Below are positions 1-8,700 of a stretch of DNA of 64,000 bases, piece after piece. A model generated the notes under the pieces. That model was not told where the DNA came from and made no database searches. It saw nothing but the letters and a program-made list of their open reading frames with translations. This stretch comes from a virus: the IMG/VR virus record IMGVR_UViG_3300043429_000130, positions 1-64,000 of that record. One strand, 5' to 3'. A program made the position numbers and the translations under genes. Positions within the stretch are counted from its first letter, which is position 1. Each line of letters starts with the position of its first letter.

Positions 1-183
1 CTAAAAGACACACTAAAGTTAGTTTGTTTTGGCCATATCCATAATATGGATGGGGTAGACACTAACCAAGGCGTCTCCACTTACTCACGTACAAAAACTG
101 TATTTTCTAATGCAGCTTGTGTATATGACGGAAAGTTTAGCCTTGGTCTAACTTCTTTTGGAAACGTGCTAGAAGTTCAATAA
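1..183 (+). CDS. Metallophosphoesterase, C-terminal end (partial)
   Basis: The frame is open from the first base and stops at TAA 181-183, giving 60 residues of a C-terminus whose start lies outside the window. The visible GHIHN motif (residues 11-15) followed by a Gly/Asn/Thr-rich segment and an SNAA turn is typical of the last metal-binding block of calcineurin-like phosphoesterases, where the two histidines bind the dinuclear metal centre. The substrate cannot be told from this end piece; phage members include DNA and cyclic-nucleotide phosphoesterases. It is the first visible gene of the plus-strand operon, and the next start follows after about 30 bases. It is not a copy of the other phosphoesterase in this window (42524-43840), whose C-terminus differs. 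Confidence 0.7.
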   Translation, partial: LKDTLKLVCFGHIHNMDGVDTNQGVSTYSRTKTVFSNAACVYDGKFSLGLTSFGNVLEVQ

Positions 184-214
184 TTTTAAGTATATTATAT
201 AACCAACACTTACT

Positions 215-445
215 ATGAAAGATAAATGCGTAAGCTGCGGTGCAGAAACCGCCTATGAAATATCTACTCATATAGATATGAGAAATGGATATGTTGAAGG
301 TTTAGGACAGTTGTGTAACAAATGCCACACTTCTAGTACTAATTTTAACCACATACTTATACCAGAGTCTATTATTATTAACAACCCTAATAATAATGAT
401 TTAGGAGCTAAAGTTAGAGAGTTTTATTATGAAACAAAAAACTGA
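215..445 (+). CDS. Small zinc-ribbon-like protein, function unknown
   Basis: A 76-residue protein with two CxxC pairs, C5/C8 and C34/C37, spaced as in a small zinc ribbon. The second half is Asn/Ile-rich and shows no recognisable domain. I do not recognise a named family; small zinc-binding proteins of this kind are common in phage early operons and may bind nucleic acid or a host protein, but that is inference. Its end overlaps the start of the next gene by 17 bases, which supports expression as part of one polycistronic message. Confidence 0.6.
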   Translation: MKDKCVSCGAETAYEISTHIDMRNGYVEGLGQLCNKCHTSSTNFNHILIPESIIINNPNNNDLGAKVREFYYETKN

Positions 446-692
446 CGCAATTAAGGATATTATTGATCAGATGTTTATCATAGCCGGCCATCCTGAAGTC
501 GGCTATGATGACGTCATTGGTAGAAAAGACCAATGGTATCTTCAGTGGAGTATGACTGAAGACCAACGTAAAGAATGGATAGACTGGGGTGTTGCATACT
601 TCCGTAAAAAGAAACGTTGGAATAAGAAGTTTGCAGAAAGAGAAATGGCATTCATAGATCTATATTGTGGACTAACAAATAAAATAAAATGA
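429..692 (+). CDS. Conserved hypothetical small phage protein
   Basis: An 87-residue charged, tryptophan-rich protein (WYLQWSM, EWIDWG) with a basic stretch FRKKKRWNKKF near residues 58-68. No catalytic motif is visible and I do not recognise the function. It overlaps the gene before by 17 bases and the gene after by 4 (ATGA), so translation is probably coupled. The basic, aromatic composition would fit nucleic-acid or protein binding, but nothing in the sequence decides this. An antisense frame over the same DNA is judged a shadow. Confidence 0.6.
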   Translation: MKQKTDAIKDIIDQMFIIAGHPEVGYDDVIGRKDQWYLQWSMTEDQRKEWIDWGVAYFRKKKRWNKKFAEREMAFIDLYCGLTNKIK

Positions 693-958
693 AAAAGTAC
701 ATAAGTGCTGCACTTAGTATTACTACTATTGGATTGTTGTTCTATACACTTATTGACCTTAAAGAACAGGTTAAACAAATAACAGTATTACAACATCAGG
801 TAGATAGTCTTACAACTATTAAAGATAGTTTAGTAAATGAAGTTTTTATACATGAAGTTACTAACGGTAGATATGAGATAACAATAGATCACCTACAAAA
901 AACTAATCCTAAAGCTGCACTGGAATTTATAAACTTTATGAACCATGAAACAGAATAA
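689..958 (+). CDS. Small membrane-anchored coiled-coil protein
   Basis: An 89-residue protein with an N-terminal hydrophobic helix (about residues 5-23, rich in Ala, Ile, Leu) and then a heptad-like helix with LKEQVKQI and LQHQVDSL, suggesting a single membrane anchor with a cytoplasmic or periplasmic coiled coil. The start ATG overlaps the previous TGA by 4 bases. With the next mini-gene it forms a pair of small membrane proteins. Such proteins in phage operons can be spanin-like, holin-like or superinfection-exclusion proteins, but no specific family is recognised. Confidence 0.6.
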   Translation: MKKYISAALSITTIGLLFYTLIDLKEQVKQITVLQHQVDSLTTIKDSLVNEVFIHEVTNGRYEITIDHLQKTNPKAALEFINFMNHETE

Positions 959-1049
959 ATGGAACTGGGATGTAATACTAGTATGGCTAGTTATTGCTGC
1001 TACTAGTTTTACACTATGGTACAACATTATAAACTGGATAACAAAATAA
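945..1049 (+). CDS. 34-residue single-span membrane peptide
   Basis: A short frame beginning ATG 945 inside the end of the previous gene and stopping at TAA 1047-1049, three bases before the next start. It reads as a Trp/Asn-rich N-terminus, one hydrophobic segment (VILVWLVIAATSFTLWY) and a short polar tail. Support comes from the operon-style 14-base overlap upstream, the 2-base gap downstream and the clean transmembrane profile. The function is unknown; a small membrane effector is possible. It is short enough to be spurious, hence the moderate confidence. Confidence 0.5.
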   Translation: MKQNKWNWDVILVWLVIAATSFTLWYNIINWITK

Positions 1050-1051
1050 AT

Positions 1052-1522
1052 ATGAAAGTAAGCTTTGATTTTGACGGCACACTAGAAAGACCAGATGTCC
1101 AAGAGTATGCTAAAGAACTTATAAAATTAGGTGTAGAGGTATGGGTTGTAACTACACGTTATGACTCTAACCATCAACATAAATATTATAGAGCATTTCC
1201 TGAAGAGGTTTGGGCTAAGATTTGTAGCACTACAAATGGTGATCCTAATTTTGGATTATGGGGTGTGATTGAAAAACTAGGTATACCTAGACATCATGTA
1301 CGTTTTACATGTATGGAATACAAACATAAATACTTAGATGGTACTAAGTTTTTATGGCATCTAGATGATAATCCAGAAGAGTTTTCTCACGCTAAAGCTA
1401 ACAATCTTAAAGTACCTATGATCAATGTAGAACTTAATACTTGGAAAGAAAAGTGTGATAATATTATCAGGATTAAAATGAATGAGCTCATAGCTAACCA
1501 GCAAGAAGAAACAGAAGACTAA
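1052..1522 (+). CDS. HAD-like phosphatase
   Basis: The start is taken as ATG 1052, because the family begins with the catalytic strand FDFDGTL (D6 nucleophile, D8 acid/base); an upstream in-frame ATG at 1016 would only add residues overlapping the small membrane peptide. Other HAD motifs are VVTTR (T34 region) and HLDDN (D105/D106, magnesium binding). At 156 residues it is a compact member with little cap. Phage HAD proteins of this type are usually nucleotidases or polynucleotide 3'-phosphatases. The position just upstream of ribonucleotide reductase fits nucleotide metabolism, but the substrate is inferred only. Confidence 0.8.
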   Translation: MKVSFDFDGTLERPDVQEYAKELIKLGVEVWVVTTRYDSNHQHKYYRAFPEEVWAKICSTTNGDPNFGLWGVIEKLGIPRHHVRFTCMEYKHKYLDGTKFLWHLDDNPEEFSHAKANNLKVPMINVELNTWKEKCDNIIRIKMNELIANQQEETED

Positions 1523-1539
1523 CCATAATACACTATAAA

Positions 1540-2535
1540 ATGAACGCAGAAGACAAAAAGAAAAACATCTTTGAGGCTAGAGTAAACATCCTACCTTATG
1601 AGTACCCACAGTTATTAGCATATAAAGATGCTATCCGTCACTCCTATTGGATTGATACTGAGTATAACTTTACTACAGATATTGATGACTTTAGAGTTAA
1701 GGTGACAGATGAAGAAAGAGAAGTTATTAAAAAGACTATGCTGGCTATTGCTCAGATAGAAGTTAACGTTAAAACCTTTTGGGCTGACTTATATAAAAGA
1801 ATGCCCATCACTGAGATTGGTGATGTAGGTATGACGTTTGCAGAGTCTGAAGTGAGACACAAAGATGCTTATGCAAGACTACTTAGAATCCTAGGATTAG
1901 AAGAAGAGTTTAGAACAGTTATTGAAATCCCAGCTATTGAAGGTAGAATTAAGTATCTAAAAAAGTATCTTGATGGATCTCGTAGTAAAGACAATAAGAT
2001 GTACACTAAGAGCGTTCTTTTATTCTCTCTGTTTATTGAGCACGTAAGCTTGTTCAGCCAGTTCTTGATCATGATGTCTTTCAACAAAGAGAAAAACTTA
2101 TTTAAGGGTATCTCTAACGTGGTAGAAGCTACCTCTAAAGAAGAGGATATCCATGGTAATTTTGGAGCTGAGCTGATTAACATTATCAGATCAGAAAATC
2201 CAGAGTGGTTTGATCAAGAGTTTGAAGACCTAATCTATTCTGCTTGTAACAAAGCATACATTGCTGAGTGTGACATCTTAGACTGGATCTTTGAAAAAGG
2301 TGAGCTTGACTTTCTTCCTAAAGAAAACATCAGACAGTTCATTATGAACAGGTTTAATAACTCTCTTGCAAAGATTGGTATGAAGCCATTGTTCTATGTA
2401 GATAGTAGCTTACTAGAGCAGACTCATTGGTTTGATGTAGAGATTACAGCTACTAAGGAAGGGGACTTCTTTTACAAGAAACAAATTGACTATAACAAAA
2501 AATCTAAAGCTATCACAGAAGATGACCTATTCTAA
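1540..2535 (+). CDS. nrdB: Ribonucleotide reductase class Ia, small subunit
   Basis: A 331-residue beta subunit of class Ia ribonucleotide reductase, which makes the tyrosyl radical needed to reduce ribonucleoside diphosphates to deoxy forms. Diiron ligands are visible: E104 and H107 in ESEVRH, E167, and E202xxH205 in EEDIH; E74 is the likely first ligand. The radical tyrosine is Y111, four residues after H107 as in the E. coli enzyme. The C-terminus TEDDLF is the usual acidic tail with terminal Leu-Phe that docks into the large subunit. The length is normal for the family. It overlaps nrdA by 14 bases, so the two subunits are probably translated together and supply dNTPs for phage replication. 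Confidence 0.96.
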   Translation: MNAEDKKKNIFEARVNILPYEYPQLLAYKDAIRHSYWIDTEYNFTTDIDDFRVKVTDEEREVIKKTMLAIAQIEVNVKTFWADLYKRMPITEIGDVGMTFAESEVRHKDAYARLLRILGLEEEFRTVIEIPAIEGRIKYLKKYLDGSRSKDNKMYTKSVLLFSLFIEHVSLFSQFLIMMSFNKEKNLFKGISNVVEATSKEEDIHGNFGAELINIIRSENPEWFDQEFEDLIYSACNKAYIAECDILDWIFEKGELDFLPKENIRQFIMNRFNNSLAKIGMKPLFYVDSSLLEQTHWFDVEITATKEGDFFYKKQIDYNKKSKAITEDDLF

Positions 2536-4147
2536 CTATTATTGGCTTAATGATGAAAGCCGCAAGTTCCTCTCAAGAGGTTACATTACAGAATCACCAG
2601 AACAGAGAATTAAAGACATTGCTAGGACAGCTGAGAAGTATCTTGGCGTCCATGGCTTTGCACAGAAGTTTGAAGACTATATGGCTAAAGGCTACTATAG
2701 TCTTTCTACACCAGTATGGATTAACTTTGGTAAGCAAAAAGGTTTACCTATTAGTTGTTACGGATCTAACGTAGACGACAATCTTGACAGCATTCTTAAT
2801 GCAGGTAGAGAGATTGGTATGATGTCTAAGTATGGTGGAGGTACTAGTGTATACCTGGGAAACATCCGGGCCCGGGGAACAGTGATTTCTACAGGAGGTA
2901 CTGCAGATGGACCTGTACACTATGCACGTATATACGATACAGTGGTTGATGTTTGTAAACAATCAGAAGCTAGACGTGGTGCATGTGCTGCATACTTACC
3001 AGTAGAACATCCAGACATCCTAGAATTCCTAGATATTGGTACAGAAGGTAATCTTATTCAGAATCTTCAGTATGGTGTGACAGTTGGTGACGCATGGCTT
3101 GAAGAGATGAAAGCTGGTGATCCAGACAAACGTAAGATCTGGGCTAAGATTATCCAGAGACGTAATGAGTTTGGTTTTCCTTACATCATGTTTAAGGACA
3201 ACACTAACAACAACTCTCCTTATAAAGAAATAGGATTAGAGATTACAGCTAGTAACTTATGCTCAGAGATCCAGCTTCCTACAGATAGTTATAACTCTTT
3301 TGTGTGTTGTCTAGGGTCCCTAAATCTATTACACTGGGACAAGATTAAGCAGACAGATGCTATTGAGATCTATACACTGTTTCTTAATGCAGTGATTGAT
3401 GAGTTCATTACTAAAGCTGCTACTCTCCCGGGGATGGCAAGGGCCCACAGGTTTGCAGAACAACACAGAGCTATTGGATTAGGTGTACTAGGATACCATT
3501 CTTATCTGCAGTCTAAGCTTGTAGAGTTTGAATCTATGCAGGCTAAGATGATTAACGTAGATATCTTTAAAACTATTAAAGAAAGATCTGACGCTACATC
3601 TAAAGTGTTGCATACAGAACATGGGTATACATCTCTTAGAGAAGGATATGCTAACACTACGCTTGTAGCTATAGCTCCTACTAAGTCTAGTTCATTTATC
3701 CACGGTCAAGTATCTATGGGTATTGAACCTATTAAGTCTAACTACTTTATCAAAGACTTGGCTAAGAGTAAAACTGTGTACAAGAATCCTTTCTTAGAAG
3801 AAGAGCTTGAGAAGTATGGTCTTAATACACCAGAAACTTGGGAAAGCATCTTAAAGAAAGATGGTTCTGTACAACACTTAGACTTCCCTACTAAAGAGGT
3901 GTTTAAATCCTTTATAGAGATTAGTCCTAAAGAGATTATCATTCAAGCTGCTGCAAGACAGAAGTTTATTGATCAGTCTCAATCTTTAAATCTAATGATC
4001 CACCCTTCAGTTCCAGCTAAGGACATTAACCAGTTATATTTATTTGCTCATGAACAAGGAGTCAAGACTCTATACTACCAGTTTAGTATAAGTAGTGCCC
4101 AGTCATTTGCAAGAAACATACTAGAATGTGCAAGCTGTGAAGGATAA
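2522..4147 (+). CDS. nrdA: Ribonucleotide reductase class Ia, large subunit, short form
   Basis: The start is taken as ATG 2522, inside the end of nrdB, because upstream in-frame sequence only repeats nrdB in another frame. The 541-residue product contains the active-site C79 (SCYGS), the radical core N245-L-C247-S-E249, a cysteine pair at 262-263 (partner of C79), PTKSSSFIHG, and the late KTLYYQF with the two radical-transfer tyrosines. It ends in CASCEG, the mobile redox CxxC. It is about 200 residues shorter than the E. coli enzyme and lacks the N-terminal ATP-cone that senses dATP. Overall dATP feedback is therefore probably missing, as in several phage enzymes. A strong terminator follows directly. 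Confidence 0.95.
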   Translation: MTYSNYYWLNDESRKFLSRGYITESPEQRIKDIARTAEKYLGVHGFAQKFEDYMAKGYYSLSTPVWINFGKQKGLPISCYGSNVDDNLDSILNAGREIGMMSKYGGGTSVYLGNIRARGTVISTGGTADGPVHYARIYDTVVDVCKQSEARRGACAAYLPVEHPDILEFLDIGTEGNLIQNLQYGVTVGDAWLEEMKAGDPDKRKIWAKIIQRRNEFGFPYIMFKDNTNNNSPYKEIGLEITASNLCSEIQLPTDSYNSFVCCLGSLNLLHWDKIKQTDAIEIYTLFLNAVIDEFITKAATLPGMARAHRFAEQHRAIGLGVLGYHSYLQSKLVEFESMQAKMINVDIFKTIKERSDATSKVLHTEHGYTSLREGYANTTLVAIAPTKSSSFIHGQVSMGIEPIKSNYFIKDLAKSKTVYKNPFLEEELEKYGLNTPETWESILKKDGSVQHLDFPTKEVFKSFIEISPKEIIIQAAARQKFIDQSQSLNLMIHPSVPAKDINQLYLFAHEQGVKTLYYQFSISSAQSFARNILECASCEG

Positions 4148-4148
4148 C

Positions 4149-4182
4149 AAAAAAAAGGAGAGCTAACCACTCTCCTTTTTTA
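4149..4182 (+). terminator. Rho-independent terminator after nrdA
   Basis: An A-tract plus GGAGAG arm (to 4162) pairs with CTCTCC plus T-tract (from 4170) around a seven-base loop, giving a long stem followed by a T run. It lies two bases after the nrdA stop and would end or attenuate the nrdB-nrdA message. The A-rich 5' arm makes it near-symmetrical, so it may work on both strands. Confidence 0.9.
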
Positions 4183-4196
4183 TTTAAAAAAATAAT

Positions 4197-4598
4197 ATGA
4201 TAACAGATATTTTAGAAGACAGACAAAAAGATCAAGCTCCTAGGTTCTTTTTGCATGATGAAATGACTATTTGGTTACGAGAACATCTACGTTTATCTAT
4301 CTCAGATCAAGTATATGATGAGCAATGGGTAGATTCTGTAGCTGAAGCTGGTACAGCATACGCTTATAGAGAGCAGGTAAAATTATCAGGTAGGAGGAAT
4401 ATATATATTACACCTATGATAGCTGGTGCAATGATGCCAACTAACGGTTTTGAAATAGACTTATCTCCGTATAGGTCAGCTATAGTTTCTCTTACAAAAA
4501 GAGTAAGTTATTTAGAGCAAAGTAACCAAGATTTACGTAACTTTATAAACCAATTAGAATCAAGAATTATAAAACTAGAACAACATGCAAACATTTGA
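4197..4598 (+). CDS. Hypothetical protein with C-terminal coiled coil
   Basis: A 133-residue protein without a recognised domain. The C-terminal third (about residues 92-130) has a heptad pattern (LTKRVSYLEQ, LRNFINQLESRIIKLEQ) that predicts a coiled coil. The N-terminal part is acidic and aromatic. Translation begins 15 bases after the nrdA terminator hairpin and the end overlaps the MazG-like gene by 14 bases. It may be an oligomeric accessory protein. The function is unknown. Confidence 0.65.
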   Translation: MITDILEDRQKDQAPRFFLHDEMTIWLREHLRLSISDQVYDEQWVDSVAEAGTAYAYREQVKLSGRRNIYITPMIAGAMMPTNGFEIDLSPYRSAIVSLTKRVSYLEQSNQDLRNFINQLESRIIKLEQHANI

Positions 4599-4887
4599 CG
4601 CACTTATTGACAACGTAGTAGGCTGGGCTGCAGACAAAAACATCCTTAAACCTGAGAATGCACCTAAGCAGATGCTTAAAGTGATGGAAGAAGTAGGAGA
4701 AACTGCTGGAGCCTTAGCTAAAAACAAAGAAGCTGAACTTAAAGATGGTATTGGTGATGCTTTTGTAACACTAATCATTCTAGCCAAGCAAGTAGGTATG
4801 GAACCTGCAGACTGTTTAGAAGCAGCTTGGAATGAGATTAAAAACCGTACAGGTAAAACTGTTAACGGTGTCTTTGTAAAAGATTAG
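4585..4887 (+). CDS. MazG-like nucleotide pyrophosphohydrolase
   Basis: A 100-residue all-alpha NTP pyrophosphohydrolase of the MazG-like type, hydrolysing NTPs or dNTPs to monophosphates and pyrophosphate. The metal-binding pattern EExxE is at E35-E36-E39 and ExxD at E51-D54 (ELKDGIGD), with the typical short loop between the helices. Such enzymes tend to be dimeric or tetrameric. In phages they are linked to nucleotide-pool sanitation or lowering of alarmone levels during infection; which applies here cannot be read from the sequence. It stops with TAG, evidence that TAG is not reassigned in this operon. Confidence 0.88.
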   Translation: MQTFDALIDNVVGWAADKNILKPENAPKQMLKVMEEVGETAGALAKNKEAELKDGIGDAFVTLIILAKQVGMEPADCLEAAWNEIKNRTGKTVNGVFVKD

Positions 4888-4888
4888 T

Positions 4889-5047
4889 ATGAATAAAAAT
4901 CAAATGATTAATAAACTACAACATCTATCTGTAGAAGATGCTTATGTAAGAAGAATTCTTAAAAGAGCTGTCAGAAGACTTAGATGTGGTAGTATTAGAT
5001 TAGTGTTTAGAAACGCTAAAGAATCATTACTTAATATAGAATTATGA
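4889..5047 (+). CDS. Small basic hypothetical protein
   Basis: A 52-residue frame starting ATG 4889, one base after the stop of the MazG-like gene, and stopping at TGA 5045-5047, overlapping the next ATG by 4 bases. The product is strongly basic in its middle (RRILKRAVRRLR) and could bind nucleic acid. The tight fit between two real genes, filling the gap exactly, is the main evidence that it is a gene. No family is recognised. Confidence 0.6.
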   Translation: MNKNQMINKLQHLSVEDAYVRRILKRAVRRLRCGSIRLVFRNAKESLLNIEL

Positions 5048-5484
5048 AAAGAGCACTCTATTTAGATGATCAAAGAACTCCAACTAACACACTACCAGGG
5101 TACGAGCCCTGGTTTGTTGTTAGGAACTATGATCAATTTGTAGAATGGATTAGTACCAATGGTATATCAGACTTTGTATCATTTGATCATGATCTAGCTG
5201 AAGAACATATAGACGATTATTTCAAACAGAAACTAGCATTAGGATATCAGCATCCCAGTTATAATGAATACACTGAGAAGACTGGTCTAGACTGTGCTAA
5301 ATGGTTAGTGGATTACTGTCAAGAAAGAAACATTCCTTTATGTGGATGTTCTGTACACAGCCACAATCCTGTAGGAGCTAGTAACATACATAGCTTACTT
5401 AACGGATTTAAAAAACACTTAGGGTTACCAGAAGATTGCTACATTGGCAAGCACCCGTTTACAGTAGAAACTAAAACAAAATAA
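5044..5484 (+). CDS. Cyclic-phosphate processing receiver (cREC)-like protein
   Basis: A 146-residue protein matching the cREC pattern, a receiver-like fold. Visible signatures are LYLDDQRTP (acidic pair D8-D9), SFDHDL (residues 46-51), TGLDCAKWLVDYC and the C-terminal VHSHNPVGASNI with paired histidine and asparagine. The family was named for comparative-genomic links to enzymes that make or process nucleotide cyclic phosphates, and is frequent in phages and conflict loci; the reaction is not established. Here it shares an operon with a MazG-like hydrolase, a HAD phosphatase and metallophosphoesterase, which suggests nucleotide or RNA-end processing, or neutralising a cyclic-nucleotide signal. 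That role is inference. Confidence 0.8.
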   Translation: MKRALYLDDQRTPTNTLPGYEPWFVVRNYDQFVEWISTNGISDFVSFDHDLAEEHIDDYFKQKLALGYQHPSYNEYTEKTGLDCAKWLVDYCQERNIPLCGCSVHSHNPVGASNIHSLLNGFKKHLGLPEDCYIGKHPFTVETKTK

Positions 5485-5485
5485 T

Positions 5486-5689
5486 ATGAAGATTGAAAAA
5501 TTGCCAACAGTATTACTATCTTTCTTTAGCCCAGACAAAAGTCTTCTAGGAATAGATTGTGAAGTATTAAACATGTGTGACGGTGTTAGACCAGATAAAA
5601 GCTTCATCATATCAAGATATGCAAGCATTAGTATTGGTTTAATTATAGTAACACTAAATGTAAATATAAAACTAAGGGGTGAAGATTAA
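5486..5689 (+). CDS. Small hypothetical protein at end of plus-strand operon
   Basis: A 67-residue protein starting one base after the previous stop. The second half contains a hydrophobic segment (about residues 44-60, rich in Ile and Leu), perhaps one membrane helix or a buried strand. No family is recognised. Its TAA stop lies just after the loop of the convergent terminator hairpin, so it is the last gene of the operon. A 67-residue antisense frame over the same DNA has no such context and is rejected. Confidence 0.55.
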   Translation: MKIEKLPTVLLSFFSPDKSLLGIDCEVLNMCDGVRPDKSFIISRYASISIGLIIVTLNVNIKLRGED

Positions 5690-5705
5690 TTCACCCCTTT
5701 TTTTT
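5674..5705. terminator. Bidirectional terminator at the convergent strand switch
   Basis: A perfect ten-base inverted repeat, AAGGGGTGAA (5674-5683) with TTCACCCCTT (5690-5699), around a six-base loop and followed by a T run on the plus strand. On the minus strand it lies just after the stop of the 1647-residue gene and is followed by a weaker T-rich tract. It separates the plus-strand metabolic operon from the minus-strand virion genes. Confidence 0.92.
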
Positions 5706-8700
5706 AATATCCTGGCTGGATTCTAATATCCCAGTCTTTTCTAAAGTCTTCATCAAATGTAGCAGTTAGTAGCATAATTTCTTTAGCTACAGGTACCATC
5801 TTAGTAAAATACTTCAATGGCTTTGCATCTTCAGTCCACTCTTTGTCACCAATGAGCTGACCTCCTGCTTCCTCACTTAGATTTCCTAGAAACTTAAACA
5901 TGTCTTCAGCTAAGCTAATAACTGGTAGAGGACGTTGTACTAGTCTAGTAAACTCAAGTGGGTTATAGTAGAATGCAAACTCATTGTAGTATTTTTTAAG
6001 AGCTCTAGCTAAGTACTGCTTCATACCTTTATTTCTTCTATTCTCATCATCTCCTGATACTACTGAGAATACAGCTGCTGCAAAAGAGCTAAGAGTCATA
6101 AGTTCAGCTACCATGGAACGTAAGTTACCAATATGAATATCTATAAACTCTCCTTCTGTAATAGTAAACTCTTCTCCTTTTTCATAAGCTTCACGCTTAA
6201 GGTTTTCATATTTCTCTTTAGCTAATTCAACAGCATTGTCTCCAAAGCCAGTCATTATAGCTTTAAGTAGCTTACCTATTCTTTTACTGAATAGATCTCC
6301 AAAGAATGAATGGAACTTACCATACGTCCAGTTTTGTAACTCATCGTCATATCTTAATCCTTCTAATCTTTCTTCAATCATTTCAGGCATCCAAGATCTA
6401 AACTGCATAAGTCCTTGACCAAGTAGAGTAGTTCTAATGTTGTTAATATCATCTCTAGATTGGTTACCTACAATACGTTTGTTAACACCCTTAATTTTAT
6501 TTCTAAAGTCAGAGAAAGTTTCACTGTCTTTTTCAATTCCAGGTATAGTAAATTCACCTTCTGGTGAAAGTACACCCTTTACATATACACTTTCCTTTTC
6601 TTGAAGTTCTCCTACTTCTTTATCTATCTTAGCCATTAAAGCTTTACGGTCAGCACTAGAAAGATTGTAGAACTCATTGTTATAGTTATACTTAGCTTTT
6701 ACAAACTGTTGTATGTTTACAATCTTACCATCCTGTACCATGTGCTCCATCATCATAGCAATAGCTACTGGGTATTGTACAGCTTTATCACCCATACGCA
6801 TGAATAAGTAGAAGTTCTCATCTTTTAATACTCTGTTTGTACCAGATAGACTAAGCTCTTCTACCATAACATTAGTATTACCTTCCCCAAGAACATTCAT
6901 ATACTTTAGTGCAGCCCAAGCTTTTTTACTACCAGCAGCAGTGTACATAGCTTTAGCCCATGTTCTATTAGTAAAATAAATACCTTTTTGAGCCATGAAT
7001 AAAGCATTACCTGTACCACCAACAAATTGTGCAGTACCAGATAGAGGGTTCAAGGCGAGTGTTTTTAAACTAAAGAATCTCATAGCTGCTTGAGCAGTCT
7101 TTAAAAGAGAGTACTCTTTACCTAAAATTTTTACTTTAGCATCACTACTCTTACCTCCAATCCTATCATAGATGTAGAAGTTTACAAACTCTTCAAAAAT
7201 CTTAGCATTTCTATCATTATTATTTGCAGCTTTAGCTTTACCATTTTCAATAGTAACATTACCAAAGTTATCTGTAACTAAGCTTTTCTTATTACGCTCT
7301 ACTTCAAGAAGCATTTGTGATGAATCTTCAATACTATGCATAGCTTCATAGTTATACATGTGAGCAGACCATACCGCAAATACTTTAAATAGATCTCTAG
7401 ACTTTTTACTATAGTCTGTTTCTCCTGTCTCTTCATTCTTTACTCCAATATCAGTAGTAAAGTATACAGGTATACGATTGATTACACTACCATCTGTAGG
7501 ATCTACCTCTGGTGTATAAGTATTACCGGCATCAACCTGTAAGTTTTCAAATATACCTTTAGTGCTAAATACGTTCTTAATGTCTCCAAATACAAGCTGA
7601 TCAACTTTTGACTTATAAAGAGAAGGAATAAATCTTTTAGACTTCTTGTCTAACATACCAAGTTCTTCTGCTTCATCAACCAATCCTTTAAAAAAGTCAT
7701 AGACATCTTTAACAGGTTTGTTTTCAGGCTTTTGTAAGTTAGACCACTTTTCACTAAGCCATTGATCAGCAGGAACTAAGAAGTTATTACTTGGGTTAAG
7801 AAGAGCTTTAACGTTAATGGTTCCATTATCATTAAGAACCTTATGATTAAGAGACCACTCTTTAATTTTCTTTTCAATTATCTTTTCATTAACAGCTTCA
7901 TCTAAAGCATAGTTAACACTTTTAAAGTTTTCAATGGTTCTTTTTTCTTCAGCCTCATATCTTTCTTTATCATAATCCATGTTGTCTGCAATCCACTTAC
8001 TATTACCTACAAGTATGGCTTTCTTCTTAAGGTCATAAAACTCAGATGTATATTTTTTTAAGAAGTTACCATCCCAGTTTCCTTTCTGATCAATCTGAAG
8101 AATCATTTCCATAGCTTTATCTGCAGATATTCCTCTACCATTAGCCCATGTAAGAAATTTCTTCTTTAACAAGACCATCTTAGCTGCTGTGGAATCAAAC
8201 TTAGCATCTCTGTTATTCTGAGCAACACGCAGTAACTTAGAAAACAATCTAAAGCTTTTCTGTGAGATGTTACTTAGTGCACTAAACAATCCTCTATATA
8301 CATTTAGTGGAGCTTCTGCATCTAATATATTAAATATACCATTCTTCTTACCTAAGTTTTCAACTTGCTCTCTTCTATAATACTCAATGTCTTTAATTAA
8401 CTTATCTACTCTTGACGTCATGGTCAAGAATTTTTTATTCATTTCCTCATACTCAGCTTTAGCTCCTTTCTTTTTACTGTTTTGAGCTACATCAAAGTAC
8501 TGTTGTCTTAGATCATAAAGAAGTACTCCTGAGTCACTAAAAACTTCTAGGATTTTAATAGCATCTTGTATCTCTTTACCGTTTAATGTTTTATCATTAA
8601 GCATCTCTGAGTACTTTTTATACTCAAGAAGACCAAGCTCAATCAAACGATCCATCTTATTTTTAAGCTGTAGATCTCTAATAGCAACTCTAAGCTGAGC

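Noticed and set aside
5425-5628. Minus-strand frame of 67 residues opposite the end of the cREC gene and the last small plus-strand gene
   Set aside because: Overlaps two plus-strand genes that fit the operon, and would lie on the far side of the convergent terminator from the minus-strand unit.
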